Positions 23,556-34,783 of a stretch of 64,000 bases of DNA are shown piece after piece; position 1 is the first letter of the stretch, and each line of letters begins with the position of its first letter. Position numbers and translations under genes: made by a program. The notes beneath the pieces are model-generated. The model was not told the origin of the DNA and made no database searches. It worked only from the letters and a program-made list of their open reading frames with translations. The DNA lies in NCBI GenBank assembly GCA_037126765.1, contig JBBCBC010000021.1, positions 22,709,434 to 22,773,433 of the forward strand, read 5' to 3'. This DNA comes from Stenogyne calaminthoides (lineage: Eukaryota > Streptophyta > Magnoliopsida > Lamiales > Lamiaceae).

Positions 23556-25158
23556 TGTTGGAATTTAGAGGCACGTAAACACGTAGTACTTGCGCAGCGG
23601 AAATTAAAGTTCACTAACAACGAACAATTAATTACATAATTAAATATGAGTAAACGTAAACATAATTCTTACAGCAATTCGTACATGGATTCCTCAACTA
23701 TGGTATCCACGTAATAGTCGTTTACTAATTCGCACAGATCTGCCAGCGTTGAATCCCCGAGATGAATTTGCTAGGAAAATTCTAACTTAGAGATTTTATG
23801 GAGAAATATGAATTCACGTATTATGAATTCCCAAGAGCTCATATATATAGGAGAGGATTAGCTTAAGTTTCAAGCTAACCTAATTAGGAAATAAAATCCC
23901 TAAACTTTATTTAAATAAATCTCTTAGATTTATTTCCCACATATAAATCTCTACGGATTTAAATTCCATATATGACAAATCTCTACGATTTGTTTCCATA
24001 TATATTAAATCCTACAATAATATTCCAAATATTATTATTGGGAATTATTATTTCATTAAATCCAATTTAATTAAATATTAATAATAATTAATTCCAAATT
24101 AATCTATTATTAATTACTTCTCCATAAATTAAATATTAAATTTAATTTAACATTTAATCAACAAACTATAATTAATAAACAACCGTTACTTGTTGTGTGG
24201 CCCATAGGCCCTCATATACCGAGCGATTAGTCAAACTAACGGTCTTAATTGAACCCTAGACAATAAATCAGACATTCTCAATATATGAGGTACGTTGTGA
24301 GAAACGTGCAACTACCTGTAACTGAAACATGGGCTATTGCGATTTTCTACTTTCATTCACGAATACTCGATTAGTCTTAAACATGATGACGTGTCTATTC
24401 AAATAACTTAATCGATTTATCTCTAATCACTAATTGATCATTCATGTCACACTTGCTCACAAAGTCCAAGTTGACGTGCATTGGCCAAGACTTTGATCCA
24501 ATTATGATGAGAAGATGAGTATTCTCTCTAAATCCACTTTGAGGAATAAATCATTTTCTTGGCTCAACTACCACGCACATGAACTTCGTGATGAACCCAA
24601 TCAAGCCATATCTACCCATGGAAGGGTGCAACTGCCGGTCATGGTCAAAGTTCATCACTCCACACATGTCGTGCGTATTGACCTCAAGTCAAAGGAGTAT
24701 CGCATCACTCCCACTAACCGAGATGCCCGTAGACACATATAGTGGAACTACATCAAACGGTTTCTCGGATGGGTATGCCAATACCCTCTAAGGTATTTGT
24801 GCATCCATCATGAGATATTTAGTATCTCGTAGTAAGTGAGATCTCACTACACTCTCTAAGAGTATGATGCAGATCACACACCAATGTCCATTGCATCATT
24901 AATATCCCATTCTTGATGATCCTCGATTGGGGTTATTTGAGAATCATGCTTAGGTCATCTGAGTTCTCACTTACTCAATGACAACAATGACTCAAGGGAA
25001 CACAGATAAGAACAAATGCAAACAATCAAACATAATATTCTAATAAGTGCAACACCATATATTTAATATTAAATAAACAATAATATTAAATCAATACTGA
25101 ATATTATCTGAGCATTATGTCCTTACAATGGATTGTTTCTAGGACACTAACACTAATA
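23556..25158 (-). repeat. 5' LTR of C1
   Basis: About 1603 bp, homologous throughout to 16635-18234 and to B (40669-44112). On the minus strand it starts (ta)ttagtgttagtgtcc and ends ...aattccaaca. The terminal TG appears mutated to TA. It abuts K' accessory ORF sequence at 25159. Confidence 0.92.
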
Positions 25159-25162
25159 GAGC

Positions 25163-26994
25163 CCGCGCAACCCAATGCTCAAGCCGAAGAGGAAGAGAAG
25201 CCATGTGACACCAAGGAGAAGGTCGAACCGCTACAAGCCCAGGCTGGACTACTCTGAGACCAAGAGGGGTAAGACTTCTAATTTGGGTCAAGCCTCAATG
25301 CCAATTGATGTGTCTGATTCACCTGAATCAGAAAAGAGTTTGACAGAGGTTGAGGAAAGTGAGAAGTCAGATGAGGAAATTGAACACTCTGTTGAGAAGA
25401 GTGTTGATGAGGAGAGTGGAAAATCTGTTGCTGAGGAGAGTGAGAAATAAATTGCTGAGGAAAGTGAACCAAGTAAAGCATCTGAGCCTACGACTGATGC
25501 TGATGATGAGACTGCTGATGTTCATGCTGATTCAGAAAGTTCTGATGAAATAATTCCTATTGCTGAGCTACTTGCAAGGAATGAAAGAAGAACAAAATTC
25601 AGAAATGATCCTGAAGCTACTACAAAGGCTAGAACTGAGTTGAGGACAAAGAGGAGGCATGAACCTGTTGCTGACTCTGATGTTGATGAAGATGTTGAGC
25701 AAGGTGTTGCAACACCATCAGGAGAATCAGATGACTCTGATGACCCTGATGAATCGGACTCAAGTAGTTCAGGTAACACATCTTCTGAATCTGATGATGA
25801 TGATAGTGATGATGCTTATCATGGTATTGCTATTCCTAAGTTTGTTATTATGAGAAGGAGACTTTTGTTGTCTGAGAGGAGAATAAGAGTTTATGAATTT
25901 GATAGGCAAAATCTGATTCAATTCTTTGAGGAAAGGAACCTTTTGCATGTTGTACAGTTTGCTTCACCTTTCTTTGACACATGTGTATATGAATTTTACT
26001 GCAATTTGAGGAAAGTAACTGGTAGAAGGAATTCTAGGAGATATGGGCATGTGAAGTTTAGAGGTCATAATGTAGGCTTCAATCCTGGTGTGATAAATGC
26101 TTTCTTGAGAACACCTGATGTAGATGAAGAAGTTGTCCCTCCTATGAATGAAATTGTGACTCTATTACTGATGGAATGGTTAGAAGATGGACAACAAAGG
26201 TGTTTTCATCCAAGTTGACAAGTCTGTTTTTAGTTGTTCACAAATTTATTGTGTACAACTAGTTGTCAACTACCAACACTACCAAGATCACTGAAGCTCA
26301 AGCTATTCTGATGTATAGAATAGTGGTCATGAACAATTTCAATCTGGGGAGAACAATCTTTGATAATGCTATGAAATGTGCAGGTGGTAAGAAAAGTGCT
26401 TTACCATATCCTTGTATGATCTTTGGTCTGCTCGACAGATTGGACATTGCTAGGGAACCTGTTGAAAGTCTTAGTGGGATGATTCTTTATTTAGGAATCT
26501 CCAAAGTTTTGTTGAGAGGAAACAGGATTAGGGACTTACAATACAGGAGGCCTAATGCAGAGGGAGATGAAGATGAGCCTGAGGTTGTTGAACCTGCTGT
26601 TCAAAATCCGGATGTTGCACCAAATGCTGGCAACAATGATGGTGACACTGACTTGAGAAATTCTCCATTTCAGTCTGTTACTATTCACAGGGATTTCATA
26701 CTTCAGCAAATTGAAAATTTGTAGGATTAGATTGCTGAGCTGAATGTCATGAAAAGTTTCTGGGAGAGGTTGCTTTCTGCTCCACCAGGGGGAGTAGCAC
26801 CTAATGTTGCTGCTGAGGTTCCTGTTGTTGAAGATGTTCCTGAGGTTGTTCAGGATCATGTGCATGAAGAGAATGAGTCAGATCCTCCAGTTGAACAGGT
26901 TGAACAGGTTGAACAAGCTACTGAACAAAGTGATGATGTTGATGAAGCTGACATTGATGATATCATAGAGGAAATATATAGTGATCTCCCATGA
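25163..26994 (+). pseudogene. K' accessory protein, 'putative plant transposon protein'-like domain
   Basis: About 610 codons. The N-terminus is basic (MLKPKRKRSHVTPRRRSNRY), then comes a highly acidic Ser/Glu/Asp stretch (25290-25810), then a folded region from about 25820: MRRRLLLSERRIRVYEFDRQ, FFDTCVYEFYCNLRKVTGRR, VKFRGHNVGFNPGVINAFLR, ILMYRIVVMNNFNLGRTIFD, PYPCMIFGLLDRL. This resembles the domain called 'putative plant transposon protein' in plant proteomes; its function is unknown. A Pro/Glu/Val-rich acidic tail ends DIDDIIEEIYSDLP. Disruptions: TAA at 25448-25450, a frameshift near 26180, TAG near 26262, and two TAGs at 26722-26730. K (57474-59665) encodes a collinear homologue. Confidence 0.8.
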
Positions 26995-27003
26995 TGGTTG
27001 AAT

Positions 27004-27064
27004 GGGGGAGTTTTGTTTTTAAGATTATGAAGACAGGGGGAGTTAAAAACAAGTTGAGGGGGAG
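27004..27064 (+). other. Three polypurine-like boxes after the K' ORF
   Basis: gggggag occurs at 27004-27010, 27036-27042 and 27058-27064, starting 11 bp after the ORF stop. Repeated polypurine boxes upstream of the 3' LTR are a known Sirevirus trait. They lie ~830 bp before the LTR, so they are unlikely to be the functional primer. Confidence 0.55.
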
Positions 27065-27896
27065 CATGTGCAGGACTTGATGATGCTGCGGCTGATATAT
27101 TTCAGTTTGATCACCTCCTACTCTCTTTGTTTTCCTTCCTTGTTCATATGATCTTATTTTTGTTTTTGCAAGTCATTTACTAAACTCTGTTCATTTGGTT
27201 ATGTAATTATTGAACAATAGTTGGTAGGTTTTGCTTATTTATGAATATTAGTGTTGATGCCCTGATATTCTATTTATTTGTGAGTATTATGACTTGCTCT
27301 GATATTCTGTTTATTTTTTAGTATTGATGATTAGTTTACTCTGATAATCATATTCTGTTGTTTTTAGGTTAAGATTTTTGTATCTTTGCTCTGATATCCT
27401 TGTTTTCATTGCTTTGATAATCTTATCTTGTGTTTTTGGGAAAGAGTAATTTGTGTAGATTGTTCAGAATGATCTGTTAACTTTCTTCCTGACAGCTCTA
27501 CTCTATTTCCTTGATGATTGGTGGAAATATGTTCAAGTAATATATGTTCTACTTTTCTGCAGGCTTAAGGATTGATACATAGTGTACTTGTATCATTTTC
27601 CCTTACTCTGAGATGTTCGTACATCTTGCTCTGATGAGTTTCAATGTAATATATATATGATCTGATATGTCATATGCTCTGATATGTTTTACATTATACT
27701 CTGACAAGTTTTTTTGCAGATTGAAGTTTCTCAAACAAATGAAATTGTTTGATGATGTTTATTCGATTCTTGATAGCTACAGAATGGTTTGACACTTAGT
27801 AGTGCAAATAATATGATTATGAGCTCTATCATGCACAGTACCTGATGTATTTGTTATTTCAGGTGTGTTGTAGCAGAAAGATTGAATGGCAGAGAT
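27065..27896 (+). other. T-rich spacer with ctctgata repeats, K'
   Basis: No ORF. The word ctctgata or a close variant recurs about ten times between 27260 and 27710 (for example 27297, 27339, 27389, 27677). The spacer ends at a degenerate polypurine stretch (ttgaatggcagagat) directly before the LTR. Confidence 0.6.
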
Positions 27897-28710
27897 TGTT
27901 GATGTTGCCACCGATGTTACAACATTGATTACAACATCAGTATTCGTCATTTCTTCTTAACCACTAACACTTCAATATTCAATGTTGTCTTTGATGTTGT
28001 TGACTGCAGGTTGACGATCTAGGTTGTTCTGCAAGATTCTAGAAGGTTCCACAAGCTTTAAGAATCGAGTATAAGGACTAGATCATGCGGCTATTTTTCA
28101 GAGATCAAAGAAGACCCACTATATGGGCAGTTAAAACGATCATGGAAGAGTGGATTGAAGAGTTTCTAGATCCTTCAAGGAGGCTCTAGTAAGGCATACA
28201 CGAAGTCTATAAATAGAAGACATTGATGTTCGTATCAAGTGTCGAACATTGCCATATATCGTGTGTCGTTTAGTCAAAGCAACAACCAAGCATCAACTGT
28301 AGGGTGCGTGAGTGCATCCAGAGTGATAGGGTCGTTGTTGTGGAGTTTGTTTTACCATTAGAGTGTAATTGTAGGGTTTACAATACCTCGAGGTGGTGCT
28401 AGATTTTTTTTATGTGGAGTGTTAGTCTCGGTGTAAGATAGTTTCACACTCATAGAACAGGTCACCTTTAGTAGTGTAGAGATACACCTAGCCTTTAGAT
28501 CATATGTTTGATCTTGTTTCAAGAGGATTCGATTTGTGAACCTCTTTGAATTCATTATTTTGATAAATAATGATTTCGGTCATAAGGCATCACAATCTAT
28601 ATTGATATAGATTGTGCAAAGTCTTATTAATTTCGTATGTTGTGTTTTCGAGTCTTCCGCTGTTTCTGTCTTTGAATGTTACTTTGAGTGTCACGACATT
28701 CAGTGTAACA
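27897..28710 (+). repeat. 3' LTR of K'
   Basis: Starts tgttgatgttgcc, homologous to the K LTR start (minus strand from 57058: tgttgatgttacac). It contains the TATA box tataaata at 28208-28215 in the context aagtctataaata shared with K, and ends near ...cttccgctg plus about 50 bp (tgtaaca). The exact 3' edge is uncertain because no partner LTR is in the window. Confidence 0.75.
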
Positions 28711-29554
28711 TTACTCTGATTTTACTAAACACAGCCTCATATAACACACATTTAGGTATTAAAACTGAAACAGTGTTATAAGCAAAATATAATAGTAAAC
28801 ATTAAAAAGTATTTCTGAAGATTATTAAATTAAAAAGAAAACAATATTACAAATAAAATATAACAGTATTACATGTAAAAATATAACGGTATTATAACAG
28901 AAAATATATCGATATTACAATCTAAGCATAAGGAAAATTAAGGTAAGTTATGAAGGCTATCTAATCAAAACTTAACAGTATTAGATCCAAAACATAGCAA
29001 AATTATAATAAAAATATAATTTAACATGTATTATACGTACAATTTATAAACAAAAGGAATAATAAAAAAAATTCTTCATATATTTGAATCCACTAGATAA
29101 CAAGAGTTAGCTCTATTTTTTTATTTATCAATACATAATTAGATATACATATTTAATTGAAATAAATAAACACAATATATTATATATAAAGCCTCAATAT
29201 AGTTATAGTATAATGGTTAAATTCCTACATTTTATATTCATTGACTTGGGTTTGAAGCTCAATAGCAACATTATTTTTAAGAAAACAATCCACCAAGCAA
29301 CAGCTCGCGCATATAAGCCCAATACTTATGTTGGCCCAAATTTACATACCTTCACTAAAAATCAACTGTTATATTGAGATCGACCCAAAATTAGTACTCA
29401 ACATGGTTGTAGCGTAATGACAAGTAGTATAGGTCATATATTAAGGTCATTTATGTTTAAGTGTTAATTAGTTAAAGGGAGTCCAAACAAAGTTTGGTGG
29501 TGGGATTTGACCAATTGGGAGAAGTGAAAGTAAAACAAGATAGTAGGAAAATAG
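28711..29554. other. AT-rich flank, possible tRNA-derived SINE head
   Basis: AT-rich sequence without ORFs. At 29204-29260 a string like a Pol III A box (tatagtataatggtt) is followed about 30 bp later by a B-box-like gggtttgaagctc, the spacing seen in tRNA-derived SINEs. Both boxes are imperfect, and no tail or target duplication is identified. Confidence 0.35.
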
Positions 29555-29785
29555 TGGGTCTCATGTGCACCAGGTGCACCGTGCATTTCATAATGTATTT
29601 TAAAATCATGCAATTTGTTACATTGAAATATGTATATTTTTTTATATTGAAATGTGCAACATGTTTCTCATATTAATAGTTGCACGGTTCAGTATAAATA
29701 AATTGTATATTCTAATGTAATAAGTTGCATGATTTTAAAATATATTTAGAAATACACGGTATTTCTAGTGCATACAAGACTTAGT
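29555..29785. mobile_element. MITE-like inverted-repeat element
   Basis: 29577-29640 is the near-perfect inverted complement of 29700-29760 (core tttaaaatcatgcaa on the left, ttgcatgattttaaa on the right). The pairing extends outward to gtctcatgtgcac / gtgcatacaagac. The whole ~230-bp unit could fold into a hairpin with a ~60-bp loop and has no coding capacity. The superfamily is unclear because no clean target duplication can be read. Confidence 0.75.
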
Positions 29786-29985
29786 CTAAAAAAAATATAA
29801 CTAAAAATGAGGTGAAAAATGACTTAGGGTTAAGGAAAATATAACTAAAAATGAGGTGGAAAATGAGTTGGCTCGACTTACCATACTTAAAAGTAGGTGA
29901 CATGGCATTTTACTCGCATGCAATTATTGTCTCTATTGTATCAATCAAATCTTGTTCAAAAGTGATATTAATATATTAATATATC
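29786..29985. repeat. Short tandem duplication and flank
   Basis: The segment aaaatataactaaaaatgag occurs at about 29789 and again at about 29837 with matching continuation (gtgaaaaatgactt / gtggaaaatgagtt), a ~48-bp tandem duplication. The flank ends in atatc (29981-29985), the target duplication of element J. Confidence 0.7.
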
Positions 29986-30221
29986 TGTAAGCAAATAAAA
30001 TTTACACCTAATTAAATGGTGACAGATGTACAAATTACATATTAATATCAAATAAAATTATTTATTTATTTATTTGGAATTTACTAAATTAATTCTCCAA
30101 ATTAAATAATTAAATGATTGATATTTAATATATACACGATTCAAGTTTGTCAAATTTTACGAGCACTTGAATACACATATGTAGCGAATCAGAGTGATAT
30201 TTGGTCATAGATAGAAGGAAA

Positions 30222-32070
30222 TGTTGGGGAATTAGTTGCACAGATCTATTCGGGGTGAATATTTAAATAATAATTTAATTCTTTAATTATTACTAGCATG
30301 AATTAATCCTATATTAATTCAAATAATAATTGCAACAACATATCATGCATATAAAAGGCCACGTAAAACCTACGCATGCGGAATTTACGGGTTTACGTGA
30401 ACGTACCTCTCGGGATGGCAGTGACTTTGGTCGGACGGACTAACCAAAAGGACTTCCCAAGTATTCCCTTAGTCCTTGCTCAACTATCCTGTGGAAGGAC
30501 ACTCGTCGAATAATTAACAAAAGGAAAAAAAATAAACTTTGTTGCACCACCTTTGTGGATTTGCTAATATTCCAGCACATAGAATTGTACTTGGGAATGA
30601 ACTAATCATCCCCTATTTATAGGAGGGAGATGGTCGAATTTTTCAGTAGAAAATCAATGTAGGAAAAGACTTTTCTTGATCACCAAGAAATCTTGAATAT
30701 ATCTCATATATTCTTTTTCCCATAATTAAAATATTCCACAAAATTCCACCTCCTCTATAATATGGTATTATTTTTGAAAAATACAGTGTGCAAGAATCCA
30801 AGATTTGGATCTTCTTGAATTTATGAGATATTCTTGTATTTCAAGAAATACATATCTTCCATAATATCTTTTCAAGAAAAACAAGAAAATCTTTCTTGCC
30901 CTCTATTTTAAAAAATTTTGAAATATCACTATGAATAACCAAGTGGGAGATTTCTTGAATTTAATGAGATAATCTTGTATTCCAAGAATACATATCTTCA
31001 TTCCATAACAAAATTCAAAGAAAATATTTCTCCCTCTTTTATCCATAATTTTTGAAAATTTAGAGGAAAAAATAAGCAACAATATTTATTTTATTTTAAT
31101 CACCTTTTCAGTTATATGACTATTTGTTGGGCTACTCGGGGGGCCTTTAGGAGAATTAAGATTGGACCTTCTAATGGATCTTGAATATCTAATATTGAGC
31201 CATTAATATAATTCAGCCCATAAATATTAATTAATCCCACTACATAATTAATATTGCACTATCCATCTTAACCCATATTACAGTCCAATATGGCTCCCCG
31301 GTCATTATTTCCGTGTTTAAGATTATCTAACCCATTAATTAATTCAAGCCACTGAAATAGCTTTCCGTTAATTAATATATTTTTTCCTTGGTCGAGGAAC
31401 GGTTCAACATTATTATCCATACCGAAAACTAATTCCACTTGCAAGATTTGGTATGATAAAACTTATGAACCTCCCAAGGGGCAAATCAAAAAGCGATTGC
31501 ATTACACGATTCTTCAGATTAAATCTTAGCAATCACATGTGACCAATAATATTGCCCAAGATAAAAAGTATTGAATCTCTCTGATTCGCTACTCATGATA
31601 AGTCAAAGCAATAGTTACCAATCCCACGTGATCCTATTTAAGGGACGAAGATTAAGAAACAACGAACCACTGAGGTCTAATTCTTCCTTGTTCAGCCTCA
31701 AGAATTTATCCTCCCCGTAGGGTCCTATTCAAAGGCATCACCATCCACTAGTGTAATCTCTTGGTCAAGACAAACCAATCAAGCCTTACACCTCAACCTT
31801 TCGCGATGGTTGTTCATTTCCATCTAGGTCGTGGAATGGCGACTTATAGTTACAAAGGATCGGTTAATTTAATCTTTTGTGATCCGGTATCACTAAATTA
31901 ACTACAAATAACATGTAAGAATTATTGAACAGCTTATGCAAAGAAATATATATAACATTCAATCATATTTAAAGCATCGATGATAAACAATTTATTTCAA
32001 GAATAAGTCTCAAAAATTTAGTTTCGATTATACAAAGTAAAAAGCATACTTTTCAAAGATAATCCCAACA
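30222..32070 (-). repeat. 3' LTR of D
   Basis: 1849 bp. On the plus strand it runs from tgttggggaattag to ...taatcccaaca. A minus-strand TATA box lies at 30614-30621. Near-identical partner at 37356-39206. Confidence 0.95.
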
Positions 32071-32180
32071 ATCTCCCACTTATACTCAAAGTCCGCTTTT
32101 AAGTATACTACAACATGTCTCGAGTAGTCCGTGACATCTAATGTCACCTACACGAAATCCCAACAATTTCTCCCACTTAT
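32071..32180 (-). other. Double polypurine tract of D
   Basis: The minus strand shows taagtgggagat directly at the LTR edge (32071-32082) and a second, near-identical box (ataagtgggagaaa) at about 32167-32180, each within the longer repeat ctttgagtataagtgggaga. Element E has the same doubled arrangement. Confidence 0.75.
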
Positions 32181-32640
32181 ACTCAAAGCAGATTGGCAAC
32201 GGTCTTGACACCCATTCCACTCACATGTCTCTCGAATGTATTCAGAGGCGACGCTTTGTGAATGGATCTGGCTAGGGTCATTCCTCGACGCTATCTTTGC
32301 CGCATCTATATCTCCTCTCTTAACGATTTCTCGATAAGATGTCTTTTCCTTTAATGTGTTTGTTTGACTCGTGGACTCTTGGTTCTCTTGAATTTGCAAC
32401 CGTCCCCTGCCAGATATTGCTAGACAAATTCGTAAACACCATCCAAGTCCACTAAGAAGATCTAGAGCCCAATCGGTTTTTTTCACCGCTTCACGTGCCT
32501 ACTTACCCGAGTCCCATGGTTGAGTCGCTGATGCATTTCTTCACACTCGGCCCATTTGATGGCTACACTTCCCAAATGGAAACACATTAATCGAGGCGAT
32601 AATTTCGAATCTATATCCGATTGGAAATCCGAAACCGTGT
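32181..32640 (-). pseudogene. RNase H remnant of D
   Basis: Base-level homologue of the RNase H of element E (61904-62287), but shifted into several frames. The best open piece ends in SEYIRETCEWNGCQDRCQS-like text in an alternative frame. Sites that read ctg or cag in E read cg, ccg or tcgg here, which breaks the frame. Confidence 0.8.
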
Positions 32641-33800
32641 AAATGGGGATTGAGTATCCGACCGATAAATCAACATTCTATCCCGAGTTCTTTTCGTACA
32701 CTTCGTATGTTTTTAATCGTCATTCAATGTGCTTTCCTGGGTTACTTTGATATCTTGCTACCATGCCTACGGCAGCGTATATCCATCCTCGCATACAAAG
32801 AATGCATACATAAGGTTTCCGAACCGCCACAAGGAATACCTTTCATGTCATCTATCTCCTTTTCGCCTTAGGGAATAATTTCTTGGATAGATGGATTCCA
32901 AGTCCGAAAGGCACGAATCCTTTCTTGAATCTTGCATCTTTGAATCGCTTCAAAACCAAAGGTTCTATGTATGAAACTTGCGATAACCCGATCATCCTTT
33001 TCCGGCGATCTCGAGTTATCTTGATCCCAAGGATATGTCCCGCTTTCCTAAGTCTTTCACATCAAACCGCTTTTGAAAACCATGCCCTTACGCTCCCGAT
33101 CACACCTTCACATCGCTCCCGATGATCACAATGTCATCTACGATAGTACTAAGAATACCAATGCGCTTCCGACATGCTTTTTATACACACAACTTTCAAA
33201 CTCATTTTGATCAAACCCGTAAGACTTTATAACATGATCAAAACATTAGTTCCAAGCTCGATACCGCTTGAGTCCGTAAATGGACTTTTGAGCTTACAAA
33301 CAAGATTTTCTTGGCTTTGTTTCAATGAAACCTCGGGTTGTTGCATATAGATCTCTTCATCAAGATTTCCGTTAAAAAGCCGCTTGACATCCATTTGCCG
33401 ATTTCAAAGTCGAAAAATGCTTGTGAATCGATAAGAGAATACGGATGGACTTAAGCATGGCTACGGGCTAAAAAGTTTCCTCATAATCGATCCCTTCTTT
33501 CTCGAAAGTATAACCTTTCGCCACTAGTCTTGCTTTAAAGGTTTCAACCTTCCCTTCCGGTCCTCTTTTCCTCTTATATACCCACTTGCATCTAATGGGT
33601 TTGACCCCATTAAGTGGTTCGATTAGCTCCCACACTCTATTATGAAACATAGAACCCATTTCGATTATCGTTCTTTGCTTGCCAAGAATCAGATCCTTAT
33701 CTTGGAGTGCCTCTAAGATATGTCCATGGGTCCGATTCGCCTTGTCCAGAATCAAGTCCGAGGACTTTCCTATTCCCATGAATCTCTCTCGGGTCAAACA
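32641..33800 (-). pseudogene. Reverse transcriptase remnant of D
   Basis: 33797-33468 encodes NRVWELIEPLNGVKPIRCKW, VYKRKRGPEGKVETFKARL and VAKGYTFEKEGIDYEETF, the N-terminal RT. The remainder toward 32650 aligns base by base with E RT but is frameshifted many times. The YVDD site (about 33130-33150) is disrupted. Confidence 0.85.
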
Positions 33801-34783
33801 ACCCTCCCACTACGAAAAAGTCTCCTGGCCAGAAAACGTATCATTTGGTATATCATCTAAGACAAATAGGCAATCGAGGTTTGCCCTCTAAGCTCATTTA
33901 AGGTAATCTCACTTCGGGTTTTTCTTTGGCTCATATAGTCTTCTTCCAAAAATCTAAAGTGGGTGTTTATGACCACCTTTTTGATCTTCGGGACTATAGA
34001 ACATACACCCTTTTGTTCCTGGGTATCCTACAAACAAATTTTTAATTACGATCGAGGATCCAACTTACCTAGCTTCCTAGTCCAACACTTAGGCGGACAC
34101 CCCAAATTCTCATGTGTCTCATACTAGAAACTGCGCCCTATCCACAATTCTTTGGGAGTTTTGGGAACCGATTTGGATAGCACCAAGTTCGAGAATGTAA
34201 GTCGTTGTTTCAAGGTATGACCCCGTGATCTTCGGGGAAGATTCGCATAATTCATCATTGATCTAACCATTTCCAAAATAATTATGTTGCTTAAGCTCTG
34301 CAACCCCGCTTTTGTTGAGGGGTTCGAGTGCGATGGTAGGATACAATCCTTCATCGGATAAATAGTTCAAAAAACTCATCGCTGAGGTATTAGCCTCCAC
34401 AATCAGATCGTAGAGACTTGATACATTTTTCCTTATGATTCTCTGTTTGAGCCTTAAATTCTTAGAATTTCTCAAAGGTCTCAGATTCATGCTTCATAAG
34501 GAAATGTAACCGCATGAGTAATCATCAATAAAATTACTCATAACCTCCTCTTGCTTTGGTTGACATTGACTACATACATCTATGTGAACGATCTCTAACA
34601 CTTCTTTAGCCCCATTCCCTTGGCTCCAAATGCCATCTTGGTCATATCACCCTCCAAACATGATTCATTGGTTGGATTCGATTCAACTTGAGACGCCTCC
34701 AAATAACCATCTTTCACCAACCTTTGGATCCTCTTTGGATTTATATGACCTAATCTTAGATGCCAAAGAAGTATTTCGCTCAC
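33801..34783 (-). pseudogene. Integrase / gag-pre-integrase remnant of D
   Basis: 34783-34595 gives LLWHLRLGHINPKRIQRLVK and ESCLEGDMTKM, a gag-pre-integrase domain with its HHCC residues kept. 34490-34124 gives shifted integrase core text including EMVRSMMNYANLPR and SKSVPKTPKELW. The catalytic third Glu falls in a frameshifted block near 34300. Confidence 0.82.

Larger units (their letters stand above)
18235..25158 (-). mobile_element. Copia copy C1: 5' LTR, gag, protease, integrase, partial RT
   Basis: Minus-strand order from the right: LTR, primer site, leader, gag, protease, gag-pre-integrase, integrase, RT up to YVDD, where C2 interrupts it. RNase H and the 3' LTR must lie to the left of the window beyond C2. 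Its right edge (25158) cuts into the accessory ORF of K'. It is the best-preserved pol in the left block, yet still carries frameshifts, stops and catalytic substitutions. Confidence 0.9.
25159..28710 (+). mobile_element. Element K' (3' part): accessory ORF, spacer, 3' LTR
   Basis: A long acidic ORF is followed by three G-rich polypurine-like boxes, a T-rich spacer and an ~0.8-kb LTR. Its left part was displaced by C1. ORF, spacer and LTR are homologous and collinear with element K (56343-59942, minus strand), which defines the two as one family of LTR elements. The 5' half is not in the window, so whether it has gag-pol cannot be told. Confidence 0.75.

Noticed and set aside
25278..25779. 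Minus-strand and alternate-frame ORFs rich in His/Ser or Leu/Met
   Set aside because: Shadows of the acidic Ser/Glu/Asp stretch of the K' ORF.
29204..29260. A functional tRNA gene
   Set aside because: A- and B-box-like strings are imperfect and the arms do not pair into a cloverleaf; at best a SINE head.
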